A stretch of 64,000 bases of DNA from Parapedobacter deserti (lineage in GTDB: Bacteria; Bacteroidota; Bacteroidia; Sphingobacteriales; Sphingobacteriaceae), in the NCBI RefSeq assembly GCF_042646065.1, contig NZ_JBHRTA010000060.1, positions 49,956 through 113,955 on the forward strand. Direction: 5' to 3'. The notes beneath the pieces are model-generated. The model made no database searches. It was not told the DNA's origin and saw only the letters and a program-made list of their open reading frames with translations. Position 1 is the first letter of the stretch; each line of letters begins with the position of its first letter. Both the position numbers and the translations under genes were made by a program. Shown piece by piece: positions 1 to 8,724 of this stretch.

Positions 1-279
1 ATAAGAAGGGGTGGTGGCACCCAAGGTAATGGTACCGGTATATTCTTTTTCCTGTGCCTGGAATTCGTCGATCCGTTTGGTGAATTTGCCCGTACAGATC
101 ACCAAGAGCCCTGTAGCCAACGGGTCTAGCGTACCCGCATGGCCCACTTTCACTTTCAGGGGCTTGATCGCATTCCGGATTTTCCGGACAACGTCAAAGC
201 TGGTCCACCGAAGCGGTTTGTCAACCAACAGTACTTCGCCTTCAGCGAAGTTGAACGCACGCTTTATGCGATTTTCCAT
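1..279 (-). CDS. truB: tRNA pseudouridine(55) synthase TruB, N-terminal part (cut by window edge)
   Basis: The enzyme makes pseudouridine 55 in the T-loop of tRNAs. Reading the minus strand from the ATG at 279 gives 93 codons open to the window edge. The family signature GHAGTLDPLATGLL is present, including the catalytic Asp of the TLDP motif, and the early KPLRWTSFDVV segment is also typical. The start lies 5 nt after the uppP stop, so it is probably the distal gene of the ftsX-DUF3098-uppP-truB run. Only about a third of the usual length is visible; the C-terminal part lies outside the window. Confidence 0.93.
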   Translation of the reverse strand, partial: MENRIKRAFNFAEGEVLLVDKPLRWTSFDVVRKIRNAIKPLKVKVGHAGTLDPLATGLLVICTGKFTKRIDEFQAQEKEYTGTITLGATTPSY

Positions 280-284
280 CCGTG

Positions 285-1079
285 TCAGATAATCTGCAAG
301 CTGTGCCCGCTGAGCAGCAGGATGATGATGGTGCCACCTACAATGATCCGGTACCAGCCGAATACTCTGAAACCGTATTTAGTAACAATGCCAATGAATG
401 TTTTAATCGCAATGATGGCTACAACGAAGCCGACTAGATTGCCGATAATCAGCTGGTTGATCTCCGTTCCGCTAAGCTCATGGCCATCACCGAAATGGTC
501 CCTCAGTTTTAGTACAGTAGCACCGAACATCATGGGTATGGCAAGGAAAAATGAAAACTCAGCTGCCGCCTTTCGTGTAAGATGCTGTGTCATTCCTCCC
601 ACAATGGTACTCCCTGAGCGTGACGTGCCTGGTATAAGCGCTAAGCATTGGAAGAAGCCGATTTTCAACGCCTGCCAGTAGCTGACATCGTCTGAATCGG
701 CGATGGTTGGTTTGTTGAACCAGCGATCTACAAATAGCAGGATAATACCGCCGATTACCAGGGTGATGCCAACCACCATAGGACTTTCCAGCAGCCCGTC
801 GATCTCGTCACTGAACAGAAAGCCGAGTATCGCTGCAGGAACCGCAGCTACAGCCAGTTTGTAGTAAAAGCCAAGCGAGCGGAAAAAACGACGGTAGTAC
901 AATACCAACACCGAAAGGATGGTGCCCAGTTGGATGGCGATGGTAAACAGCTTGACAAACGGCGTTGGCGAAACGCCCATGAGTGCGGTCACAATAATCA
1001 GATGGCCGGTTGACGAAACCGGCAAGAACTCTGTGAGGCCTTCGACGATGGCCAACACAATTACTTCAATTAATGTCAT
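285..1079 (-). CDS. uppP: Undecaprenyl-diphosphatase UppP (BacA)
   Basis: This integral membrane enzyme dephosphorylates undecaprenyl pyrophosphate to recycle the lipid carrier for peptidoglycan and surface polysaccharides; overexpression gives bacitracin resistance in other bacteria. The 264 residues match the family length. Both signatures are visible: EGLTEFLPVSSTGH near residues 13-26 and PGTSRSG in the middle, each within strongly hydrophobic segments. The start overlaps the DUF3098 stop by 4 nt, indicating translational coupling, and truB follows 5 nt after the stop. Confidence 0.97.
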   Translation of the reverse strand: MTLIEVIVLAIVEGLTEFLPVSSTGHLIIVTALMGVSPTPFVKLFTIAIQLGTILSVLVLYYRRFFRSLGFYYKLAVAAVPAAILGFLFSDEIDGLLESPMVVGITLVIGGIILLFVDRWFNKPTIADSDDVSYWQALKIGFFQCLALIPGTSRSGSTIVGGMTQHLTRKAAAEFSFFLAIPMMFGATVLKLRDHFGDGHELSGTEINQLIIGNLVGFVVAIIAIKTFIGIVTKYGFRVFGWYRIIVGGTIIILLLSGHSLQII

Positions 1080-1318
1080 TGACTGTTATCCGGTTTTTTC
1101 GGTTTTATTAGAATAGATACGACACCCAAGGCAAAGCCGATGACAACCACCAGGGGGGCCAGTGTGATTTTGGTGAAGCTATAGATATCTTCCGTACCTG
1201 TCATCAGGGCAAAGCCGAGGATGACCACACCAATGCTCACTAAAAAGAGCTGATAATTCCGTTTACCAAATACGAAAGAAACTTTTTGGGGTGCTTGCGT
1301 TTTTTTATATGAAGACAT
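1076..1318 (-). CDS. DUF3098 family small membrane protein
   Basis: An 80-residue protein with two predicted membrane segments (about residues 24-44 and 50-70) and a basic, lysine-rich tail. It matches the DUF3098 family, which in Bacteroidota habitually sits between ftsX and uppP. The function is unknown; the position between a division protein and a cell-wall lipid phosphatase suggests an envelope role, which is inference from synteny only. It starts 9 nt after the ftsX stop and overlaps uppP by 4 nt. Confidence 0.85.
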   Translation of the reverse strand: MSSYKKTQAPQKVSFVFGKRNYQLFLVSIGVVILGFALMTGTEDIYSFTKITLAPLVVVIGFALGVVSILIKPKKPDNSQ

Positions 1319-1327
1319 AAGCTGTGT

Positions 1328-2206
1328 TTATCTGTACAGTTCGTTTGATTTCAGTCGTAAATATTTGCTTACGGCAAAATACGTGCTCAACCCCGAAATG
1401 AGAATGCCTAACAGCGCCACAATCACAAATATGGCGATAAACTCGAGCCAGTTGCGAAGAAATACCAGTTCGGGGATTTCCCGCTGTCCGAGATGCAGGG
1501 TCAGCAGCAAGAGTAAGATGGCGATCAGCGCTCCCAGCAACCCATGGAGAATGCCATATCCCAAAAAAGGCCGCCTGATGAATCCTTTGGTGGCACCAAC
1601 CATCTGCATACTCTTGATAAGGAAGCGCTGCGAGTAGATCGCCAGCCGAATCGTGTTGTTGATCAGTGCAACCGCGATAATAAGCAATAGCGCAGTGAAA
1701 CCCAGGATCACGATGCCGATTGTCCGAATATTTTTATTGACTATATCAATGAGTGACTCTTGGTACACCACTTCCTTGACCATATCATTGGTAGACACTT
1801 TTTTTATGAAGTTCTCGATGCTATCGGTGTTGGCATATTCGGCTTTCAGGTAAATGTCAATGGATGAAAGCAGCGGATTGTGCCCGAGAAACTGCACGAA
1901 ATCTTCCCCCAGCTCCTCGGAGAGGTTCTTGGCCGCCAGTTCTTTGCTAATGTATTGTGAGCGTAAAACATAAGGATCCGACTCCAGCTTCTTCTGATAG
2001 GCCAGTACGTTCCCTTCGCTCACCCCATCGTTCATGATGATATTCAGAACGATGTTCTCCCTGACGTAATTAGACAGGTTCTTGGCGTGCACAAGCAACA
2101 GCCCCAACAACCCAGTCATCAGTAATACTAACGCAATGCTGATAACGGTTGAGATATATACCGACTTCGTCTTTTTCTTGGATGTACTTGCTTCGTATAC
2201 GTCCAT
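1328..2206 (-). CDS. ftsX: Cell division protein FtsX-like permease
   Basis: FtsX pairs with the ATPase FtsE to couple the divisome to peptidoglycan hydrolases. The 292-residue protein has the FtsX layout: one N-terminal membrane segment (about 20-42), a periplasmic domain, then three C-terminal segments (about 165-280) with the short motif MQMVGATKGFIRRPF between them. ftsE is not in the window, which is common in Bacteroidota. Upstream on the minus strand a TACTTTCG element (2225-2232) resembles the Bacteroidota -7 box with one mismatch, but no clear -33 element was found. Confidence 0.93.
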   Translation of the reverse strand: MDVYEASTSKKKTKSVYISTVISIALVLLMTGLLGLLLVHAKNLSNYVRENIVLNIIMNDGVSEGNVLAYQKKLESDPYVLRSQYISKELAAKNLSEELGEDFVQFLGHNPLLSSIDIYLKAEYANTDSIENFIKKVSTNDMVKEVVYQESLIDIVNKNIRTIGIVILGFTALLLIIAVALINNTIRLAIYSQRFLIKSMQMVGATKGFIRRPFLGYGILHGLLGALIAILLLLLTLHLGQREIPELVFLRNWLEFIAIFVIVALLGILISGLSTYFAVSKYLRLKSNELYR

Positions 2207-2239
2207 TTACCGATCTATTTGCTGCGAAAGTAGTAAATT

Positions 2240-2285
2240 GGGTCGATATATGTACTATGCCTAATGCAAAAAATGCAATCGACCC
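2240..2285 (-). other. Inverted repeat between the efflux operon and ftsX
   Basis: GGGTCGAT at 2240-2247 is perfectly inverted as ATCGACCC at 2278-2285, with a 30-nt AT-rich spacer. It lies just downstream of the efflux operon stop on the minus strand and just upstream of the ftsX promoter region. No T-run follows, so it is not a standard intrinsic terminator. It may be an mRNA 3' end structure or an operator; the role is unknown. Confidence 0.4.
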
Positions 2286-2315
2286 TATATACGAAGAAAC
2301 GCGGTAGCTGTGAAG

Positions 2316-5300
2316 TTATTGCCATCCGCCCCCTAGCGCTTTGTACAGCGAAAGTTTGGTAATAGCACTTTCATGTCGGGTTTTAACCAGATTGATCTCT
2401 GCATCCAGCGCATTCCGCTGTGCGGTGACTATGTCCAGGTAAGACGCACGGCCGGCCTTGAACAGTTCATGCGCCGCGTCTACAGCCCGCCGTAGTGCTG
2501 TCACTTCCTCGATGTTGTGCACGTAGCGCTGCTGGACGTATCGTTGCGCTGTCAGACCGGTTTGCACTTCTTTCCACGCGTTAAGCACCGTTTTCTCATA
2601 GTCCAGAAAAGCGACGCCGTATTCCGCCTTGGCCGTTTCATAGGCAGACCGGATTGCACGCTGATTGAACACTGGTGCGACAAGTCCCCCCAACAGACCA
2701 TAAGCGACGGATGTTGGAGCTGAGATGAGTCTGTCAAGCGCGAACGCTTGGAAGCCTACATAAGGTGAAAGTACCAGTGACGGCAAGAATTCGGCGCGGG
2801 TGGCGTTTATTTCTTCGCCGTGTGCGAGCAACTCAAGTCGGGCTTTGCGAACGTCCGGCCGGAAGGACACTAATTGCGTGGGTATGCCAGGAATGACCGT
2901 ATCCGTTGCCGCTACGGTCCATCCGGCGGTGTCTCGGCTAATTGGGCCGCCGAAACGGCCTAGCAGGAAGTTTAACTGGTTCTCTGTTTCGTTGATCCGC
3001 TGAAGCACCTCCTGTTCCAGCCCTTTGGAACGGTGTACCGCCGCAGCGAACTGCTGTATGCCTAATTCGTCGGCCCTCCCGGCGTCTTTCTGTACCCTGA
3101 TGATAGCCAGCGCCTCCTCTTGCAATTGGATGTTGCTCCGTAAAATCGCCAATTCGCTATCTAACGCCAGCAAGTCATAGTAAGCAGAAGCAACCTCTTC
3201 GATGAGGGCAGTCTTCACCAGGTGACGTCCTTCATACGTGGCGAGGAAGCGCTGGTATGCGGCCCGTTTCCGGTGCTTTAGTTTGCCCCACAAGTCAATT
3301 TCCCACGATGTGCGGAAGCCGATGAAGTAGTCAGGCAGCGGGTCAGGTAATTTCTCATCCTCTTCCAGGTTTTCGGAAAAATTTGTGTCATAATTGCCAA
3401 TTCCGTCCATGGTGTAAAACCCGTATTTTCGGAGGCCGGCCTCTGCCAGGGCCTCAACCGAAGGAAAAAGCCTCGCACGGCGCATCCGAAGATTGGCCTG
3501 AGCGATCTCGACGTGCCGTAACGCCCGGCCCATATCAGGGTTGTTGAGCAATGCCTCATCGATCAGGCCGATCAGGTGGGGGTCGTCGAAGAAGTCCTGC
3601 CAGGGGGTGTATGCCGTGTTGGCTGTATCGGTGCGGCCCTGGTAGGAAGCCGGCAGTATACGATGTTTCAGATCGGTAACCGGCTTGCGGGTTGCACAAC
3701 CCGACAGCAGTCCAAGCGCACACACCAGCAGCAAACCTGCCGTTCCAGTCTTGATCACTTTCTTCTTGCGCAGGGAAGTGAAAAGTACGTAAAGCCCCGG
3801 GATCACAATCACACCGATGATGGTGCCGACGACCATTCCGCCCACGGCCGTTGTCCCGATGGAACGATTGCCCAGCGCACCTGCGCCGGATGCCATGGCT
3901 AAGGGAAGAAGGCCCGCAATGAAGGCAAACGATGTCATCAAAATCGGCCGGAGGCGCGCCACGGATCCTTCGATCGCAGCCTGTAGCTGAGTAGCCCCCT
4001 GTTTGTAGCGGAGAATGGCGTATTCAACAATGAGGATTGCATTTTTGCCGAGAAGCCCGATCAGCATGACGAGTGCGACCTGTGCGTAAATGTTGTTCTC
4101 CAGGCCCAAGAGTTTGAGGAATAGAAAGGCTCCGAACACACCAGCAGGTAGCGACAGGATTACGGGCAGCGGCAGCAGGAAGCTCTCGTACTGTGCCGCC
4201 AGAATGAGGTAGACGAATAGCAGGCACAGCGCGAAGATGTAAACAGCCTGGTTGCCCGAGAGAATCTGTTCGCGTGTCATGCCCGACCATTCGATGCCAT
4301 ACCCTTGCGGTAAGGTGGCTGCGGCGATCCGTTCCACAGCCTCGATCACCTGCCCGGAGCTATAACCCGGGGCCGCATCACCGCTGATGAGTGCCGAACT
4401 GAACATATTATACCGGGTCACTTGTTCAGGGCCGTATACACGTTCCATCGTGATGAATGCAGAATAGGGAACCATTTCTCCGGTGTTGTTTTTTACATAC
4501 AGTTTCAAGACGTCCTCTGGCTTTTCGCGGTATCCCGGTCCAGCCTGTACCATCACTTTGTATAGCTGGCCGAAGCGGATGAAATTCGTGGCATAAAAAC
4601 TACCCATCAGTGTTTGCAATGTAGTCATCGCGTTTTCGACGCTGATGCCTCTTTTAGCCGCCATATCATAATCTACTTGAATGAGGTATTGCGGAAATCG
4701 CGGGTCGAACGTGGAGAACGTGCCGCCTACCTCGGGTGCTTTTTCCAGCGCGTTTAGGAACTCTTCCAGCACATCGGCGGTGCGTTGCAGGTCGTCGGTA
4801 CCCGTGCGGTCGAGCAGGCGGAGCTCGAAGCCGCTGGAATTGCCGAAACCCGGTACGGTGGGCGGGGGGAAGTACTCAATGCTGGCATCCATGAGATGAC
4901 CGGTGTTTTCGCCAAGCCACTCGATTACGTCTGCCACGGATTGCTTACGTTTGTCCCAGGCTTTAAGATTGATCATTCCCATGCCGTATGAAGCGCCGGT
5001 CACCTCCGTCACGATGCTGTACCCCGCAAGCGTTGATACGGTTTCCACAGCTTCATGCTGCCGGCTGATCGAGTCGATCTGGTTCAACACGGCAATCGTG
5101 CGGTCTACCGTTGCTCCCGGTGGCGTTGTGACGTTTACATATATCATCCCTTGATCTTCCGTGGGAATGAAGCCGGAGGGAAGAATACTGTTGATTCCCC
5201 AAGTGGCTGCAAAGAATGCAGCTAGTAATGCGAGCGTTACTGCGCGGCGACCTGCAATTTTGCCGATCAGGCCGGCGTAGCTGGAAGACACCTTGCCATA

Positions 5301-6866
5301 CCACTTGTTGAATCGCCGGAAAAACGAGGCCAGCCAGCCTTTAGGAGCGGGCTTATCATGTGGCGATTTCAGGATGAGCGCACATAGTGCCGGGGTCAGC
5401 GTAAGCGCATTGACACCGGAGATAACGATGGAAGCGGCCAACGTGAGCGAAAACTGCCGGTAAAATATCCCCACGGGACCTGAAAGAAACGCCACCGGCA
5501 CAAATACTGCCGACATCACCAACGTAATAGCGACCACTGCTCCGCCGATCTCCTTCATCGCGGCCAAAGTCGCTTCCATCGGGGGCAGGTGCTCCTCCTC
5601 CATTTTCACGTGGACGGCTTCCACAACGACTATGGCATTGTCGACCACAATGCCGATGGCCAATACCAAAGCAAATAACGTAAGCAGGTTGATGGAAAAA
5701 CCGAGCAGCTGCATGAAGAAAAGGGCGCCTACAAGACATACGGGCACCGCCAATGCAGGAATCAGCGTGGAGCGAAAGTCCTGAAGGAAGATAAACACAA
5801 CAAGGAATACCAACAGGAATGCCTCTACCAAGGTACGCACCACCTCGCTTATCGACGCGTCAAGAAAGCGGGACACATCATAGCTGACCGTGTATTTCAT
5901 GCCGGGTGGAAACGATGATGCTTTCAGCTCTTCCATTCGCCGTTTGACACTTTCGATCACCTGCTGTGCGTTTGATCCGGGAAGTTGTTTCATCATAATG
6001 GAAGCCGAGGGGCGTCCGTCTGTTCGCGATTCCATCTCGTAGTCCAGTGAGCCGAACTCTACATCGGCAATATCTTTTATGCGGAGGATGGACCCATCGG
6101 CATTGGCGCGGATAGGAATCTCCCGGTATTCTTCCGGTTCGGAGAATTTTCCTGGATAGCGCAATACGTATTGCTGCATATTGATACGTTGGTCTGAACC
6201 GATACCGGTCTGCCCGGGCGCAGCCTCGACGTTCTGGGCGCGAAGGGCGGCAATGACCTCTTCGCTGGAAATATCGTATGCCGCCATCCGGTCCGGTCTA
6301 AGCCATACTCGCATCGCGTAATCGCGCATACCCATGATCTCAGCGAAGCCCACACCTTCAATGCGTTTCAGTTCCTTCAGGATGTTGATGTCTGTGAAAT
6401 TATAGATAAAGCGTTCGTCGGCCGTAGGATCATCGCTGAAAATGTTGAGGTACATCAGCATACTGTTTACCTCTTTTTCAGTGATTACCCCCGCCCGAAT
6501 GACCTCCTCAGGCAATTCGTCAAGCACGGTCATCACACGATTCTGTACGTTTACCGCTGCAATGTCGGGGTCAGTGCCTACCTTGAAGAACACTTGGATG
6601 AGCGTGGTGCCGTTGTTGGTGGACACCGAAGTCATGTAAGTCATGCCCGCCACCCCGTTTATGGCACGTTCCAGCGGAATCGCTACTGCGTCGGTACACA
6701 CTTCGGCGTTGGCACCGGTGTAGTTGGCGGTGACTACCACCGACGGCGGAACGATGTCGGGAAACTGGGTAACAGGAAGGGTAAAGAGGGAAAGCAATCC
6801 CAATAAGGTAATAAGCAACGATATGACCAGCGACAGTACCGGTCGTTTAATAAATGTCTCAAGCAT
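2316..6866 (-). CDS. Fused RND efflux pump (AcrB-like) and outer-membrane channel (OprM-like)
   Basis: A single uninterrupted frame of 1516 residues. Residues 1 to about 1040 are a complete HAE1-type RND transporter: it begins MLETFIKRPVLSLVISLL, carries the TM4 proton-relay motif GIVVDNAIVVVEAV and the TM10 Lys in GLLGKNAILIVEYA. The chain then continues in frame through a hydrophobic stretch ending in a lipobox (LLSGC, Cys1057) into a full-length outer-membrane factor of about 460 residues (NodT/OprM type, rich in Ala and Gln coiled-coil segments). Pump and channel are normally separate genes. The lipobox may allow signal peptidase II to cut the product in two, or the whole may stay one polypeptide; the sequence cannot decide. 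The adaptor gene lies 46 nt upstream. Confidence 0.95.
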   Translation of the reverse strand: MLETFIKRPVLSLVISLLITLLGLLSLFTLPVTQFPDIVPPSVVVTANYTGANAEVCTDAVAIPLERAINGVAGMTYMTSVSTNNGTTLIQVFFKVGTDPDIAAVNVQNRVMTVLDELPEEVIRAGVITEKEVNSMLMYLNIFSDDPTADERFIYNFTDINILKELKRIEGVGFAEIMGMRDYAMRVWLRPDRMAAYDISSEEVIAALRAQNVEAAPGQTGIGSDQRINMQQYVLRYPGKFSEPEEYREIPIRANADGSILRIKDIADVEFGSLDYEMESRTDGRPSASIMMKQLPGSNAQQVIESVKRRMEELKASSFPPGMKYTVSYDVSRFLDASISEVVRTLVEAFLLVFLVVFIFLQDFRSTLIPALAVPVCLVGALFFMQLLGFSINLLTLFALVLAIGIVVDNAIVVVEAVHVKMEEEHLPPMEATLAAMKEIGGAVVAITLVMSAVFVPVAFLSGPVGIFYRQFSLTLAASIVISGVNALTLTPALCALILKSPHDKPAPKGWLASFFRRFNKWYGKVSSSYAGLIGKIAGRRAVTLALLAAFFAATWGINSILPSGFIPTEDQGMIYVNVTTPPGATVDRTIAVLNQIDSISRQHEAVETVSTLAGYSIVTEVTGASYGMGMINLKAWDKRKQSVADVIEWLGENTGHLMDASIEYFPPPTVPGFGNSSGFELRLLDRTGTDDLQRTADVLEEFLNALEKAPEVGGTFSTFDPRFPQYLIQVDYDMAAKRGISVENAMTTLQTLMGSFYATNFIRFGQLYKVMVQAGPGYREKPEDVLKLYVKNNTGEMVPYSAFITMERVYGPEQVTRYNMFSSALISGDAAPGYSSGQVIEAVERIAAATLPQGYGIEWSGMTREQILSGNQAVYIFALCLLFVYLILAAQYESFLLPLPVILSLPAGVFGAFLFLKLLGLENNIYAQVALVMLIGLLGKNAILIVEYAILRYKQGATQLQAAIEGSVARLRPILMTSFAFIAGLLPLAMASGAGALGNRSIGTTAVGGMVVGTIIGVIVIPGLYVLFTSLRKKKVIKTGTAGLLLVCALGLLSGCATRKPVTDLKHRILPASYQGRTDTANTAYTPWQDFFDDPHLIGLIDEALLNNPDMGRALRHVEIAQANLRMRRARLFPSVEALAEAGLRKYGFYTMDGIGNYDTNFSENLEEDEKLPDPLPDYFIGFRTSWEIDLWGKLKHRKRAAYQRFLATYEGRHLVKTALIEEVASAYYDLLALDSELAILRSNIQLQEEALAIIRVQKDAGRADELGIQQFAAAVHRSKGLEQEVLQRINETENQLNFLLGRFGGPISRDTAGWTVAATDTVIPGIPTQLVSFRPDVRKARLELLAHGEEINATRAEFLPSLVLSPYVGFQAFALDRLISAPTSVAYGLLGGLVAPVFNQRAIRSAYETAKAEYGVAFLDYEKTVLNAWKEVQTGLTAQRYVQQRYVHNIEEVTALRRAVDAAHELFKAGRASYLDIVTAQRNALDAEINLVKTRHESAITKLSLYKALGGGWQ

Positions 6867-6912
6867 GTCCGTATTCTGAAAAAAATAACGTGTTTTATGA
6901 TACTCGGGTCGT

Positions 6913-8076
6913 TTAGTTGGCAGCAGTGGCTATGCTGTGGCGGTCGCTGGAGGGAGCGATCTGCGGAGCGACCTTCATCCCGTCCCGAAGGTTTTGCACA
7001 CCCTCGAAAACAATCTTATCATGGGCATTCAGGCCGTCTTCCACTAAGTAGTAATGTCCTACGCGCAGCCCAGCCTTGAACGGGACCATGGTGACCGTGC
7101 TGTCCTCGCCGACCTTGTATACATATGTGCGATCCTGAATCTCAAAAACCGATTTCTGATGGACGACCAAGTTCTGTCCATGCTGCATCGGTACGCTCAC
7201 CTTGCCGGACGCCGCGTGCTTGATCAGTCCGTCGGGGTTGGGGAACAGCGCGCGAAGTGAAATCGTGCCCGTGGTTTCTTCAAATTCATTTTCGGCAAAT
7301 TCGGCTTTCCCTTCATGGGGATAGACCATGCCGTTGGCCAGGGTAAGTTGCACCGGCATGCTGGGATCGGCGGTGCGCACACCTTCGTTTGCTACAATGG
7401 CCAGGTACTCCTGTTCGGAAATCTCGAAATAAGCATAGACCTTACTGAGGTCGGAGATGGACGTAAGCAATGTCCCTTCGTCTAGCAGGCTGCCTTCTTT
7501 AAGGGGAATGCGGTCTATGCGGCCGGAAAAGGGGGCACGGATGGTCGTGTAGGCCAGTTGTGTCTTCGCATGCTGAAGTTGAGACTTCGCTTCCTTGATC
7601 CGCGAATCAGCTGCGCTCAGTTGCGCCTCGGCGACCTCCAGGTCAGTAGGCGAAACAATGTTCTTATCTACCAGCAGCTTTGTGCGGCCCACTTCAAGCG
7701 CCTTGGTCTTCCGGTCGGCCACGGCATTTTCCAGTACCGCTTCGGCACGGGCCAACTCTGCTCGGTACTCGGTGTCATTCAACCGAAAAAGTGGCTGGCC
7801 TTGCGCGACTTCACTGCCTTCGTCTACGTAAATCTTGTCGAGAAATCCCTTCAGCCGCGAACGTATTTCAACATTCTTATAGGCGTGGATGCTGGCCACA
7901 TAGTCTTGATGAATCGTCGTGTCAAGTTCAATGATTTCTGCTACAGGCGTGTGAGGAATATTGGTCAGGCTTTCGGCTTCTTTTGCATCACCGGTGCATG
8001 CGCTGATAAAGACAGCCAGTACAATTATTGCGGGCAATGCTCGTGTCAAAGTATTAGTATTCATCGTAGTATTCAA
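6913..8076 (-). CDS. RND efflux periplasmic adaptor (membrane fusion protein), lipoprotein
   Basis: A 387-residue AcrA/MexA-type adaptor bridging the inner-membrane pump and outer-membrane channel. A lipoprotein signal ends at a lipobox (FISAC, Cys27). It is followed by the first half of the barrel-sandwich domain (SRLKGFLDKIYVDEGSEV), an alpha-hairpin coiled coil (about 105-175), the returning lipoyl half (TIRAPFSGRIDRIPLKEG) and beta-barrel domains. It precedes the fused pump-channel gene in the same orientation, so both are very likely one operon forming a tripartite exporter. Substrates cannot be read from sequence. Confidence 0.95.
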   Translation of the reverse strand: MNTTMNTNTLTRALPAIIVLAVFISACTGDAKEAESLTNIPHTPVAEIIELDTTIHQDYVASIHAYKNVEIRSRLKGFLDKIYVDEGSEVAQGQPLFRLNDTEYRAELARAEAVLENAVADRKTKALEVGRTKLLVDKNIVSPTDLEVAEAQLSAADSRIKEAKSQLQHAKTQLAYTTIRAPFSGRIDRIPLKEGSLLDEGTLLTSISDLSKVYAYFEISEQEYLAIVANEGVRTADPSMPVQLTLANGMVYPHEGKAEFAENEFEETTGTISLRALFPNPDGLIKHAASGKVSVPMQHGQNLVVHQKSVFEIQDRTYVYKVGEDSTVTMVPFKAGLRVGHYYLVEDGLNAHDKIVFEGVQNLRDGMKVAPQIAPSSDRHSIATAAN

Positions 8077-8205
8077 GTTTTAGATGGTGATGTTTTCAAT
8101 AACAAATCTTTATCCGAAATCGGTGGCAGTACGCCAGATTTGAAGGCTTGAGATCCAATAAAAATGGTAAACTGACTAACGTTTATCTGAAGATTGGCGT
8201 CCGGT

Positions 8206-8577
8206 TCAGAACGGCTTCAGCCGGAAAAGGAAACTGTAATAGCCGAGCAGGCAAGTGATTTTGGTGTTCAGTTCGAGCCGGGTAATGTATTGAAAAATAT
8301 CGACAGTCTGTAGTGGGCTAAGCCCGATTTCCTTTTCGGGCGGCACAATGCTTAACCACTTGGAAGACGCGGGGCGATAGTCATCGTATTGGAAGTCATC
8401 CGACAGGCTTTCATTATCGCTGCAGGGGATTTCGAGCACGTCCTCAAGGATGATCTCGACCAACGGCGCACCATCGATGATCTGGTCGGTACCCCAACCA
8501 TGCGTATGCCCCTCTTGGTGGAAGATGGTGTTGACGTAGGCAACGAATGCAAGAAAGCAAAACAATCTTGTACGCAT
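8206..8577 (-). CDS. Small unknown protein at the head of the efflux operon
   Basis: A 123-residue protein of no family I recognise. A hydrophobic N-terminus (RLFCFLAFVAYVNTIF) could be a signal peptide, followed by HQEGHTHGWGTDQ and an acidic middle. The ATG at 8577 was preferred over an upstream TTG because the -7 box at 8587-8594 puts transcription start close to it. The stop is 129 nt upstream of the adaptor gene in the same orientation, so co-transcription with the pump is plausible. The His-rich N-terminal segment might bind metal, but this is speculation. Confidence 0.6.
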   Translation of the reverse strand: MRTRLFCFLAFVAYVNTIFHQEGHTHGWGTDQIIDGAPLVEIILEDVLEIPCSDNESLSDDFQYDDYRPASSKWLSIVPPEKEIGLSPLQTVDIFQYITRLELNTKITCLLGYYSFLFRLKPF

Positions 8578-8586
8578 AACCGCGAG

Positions 8587-8603
8587 CAAAGATAATATCT
8601 TTG
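8587..8603. promoter_or_regulatory. Back-to-back divergent -7 boxes forming a 17-bp palindrome
   Basis: CAAAGATAATATCTTTG is a perfect palindrome that contains the Bacteroidota -7 consensus TATCTTTG on both strands. On the minus strand, TTTTTCG lies 20 nt upstream as a passable -33 element, so this should drive the small gene ending at 8206 and perhaps the efflux operon. On the plus strand it could serve leuS with a leader of roughly 110 nt, but no TTG is visible at the right -33 distance. Confidence 0.55.
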
Positions 8604-8724
8604 TGAATCGCGGTCGAAAAATTTCATCATTTTGTTACTTGATTATGGCAAATTTAACGGTTTGATAACCTCCATTGCCTGAAAAATTGTATTTTCGCCG
8701 TTCTTATTTTAAACCGGGCGTATC

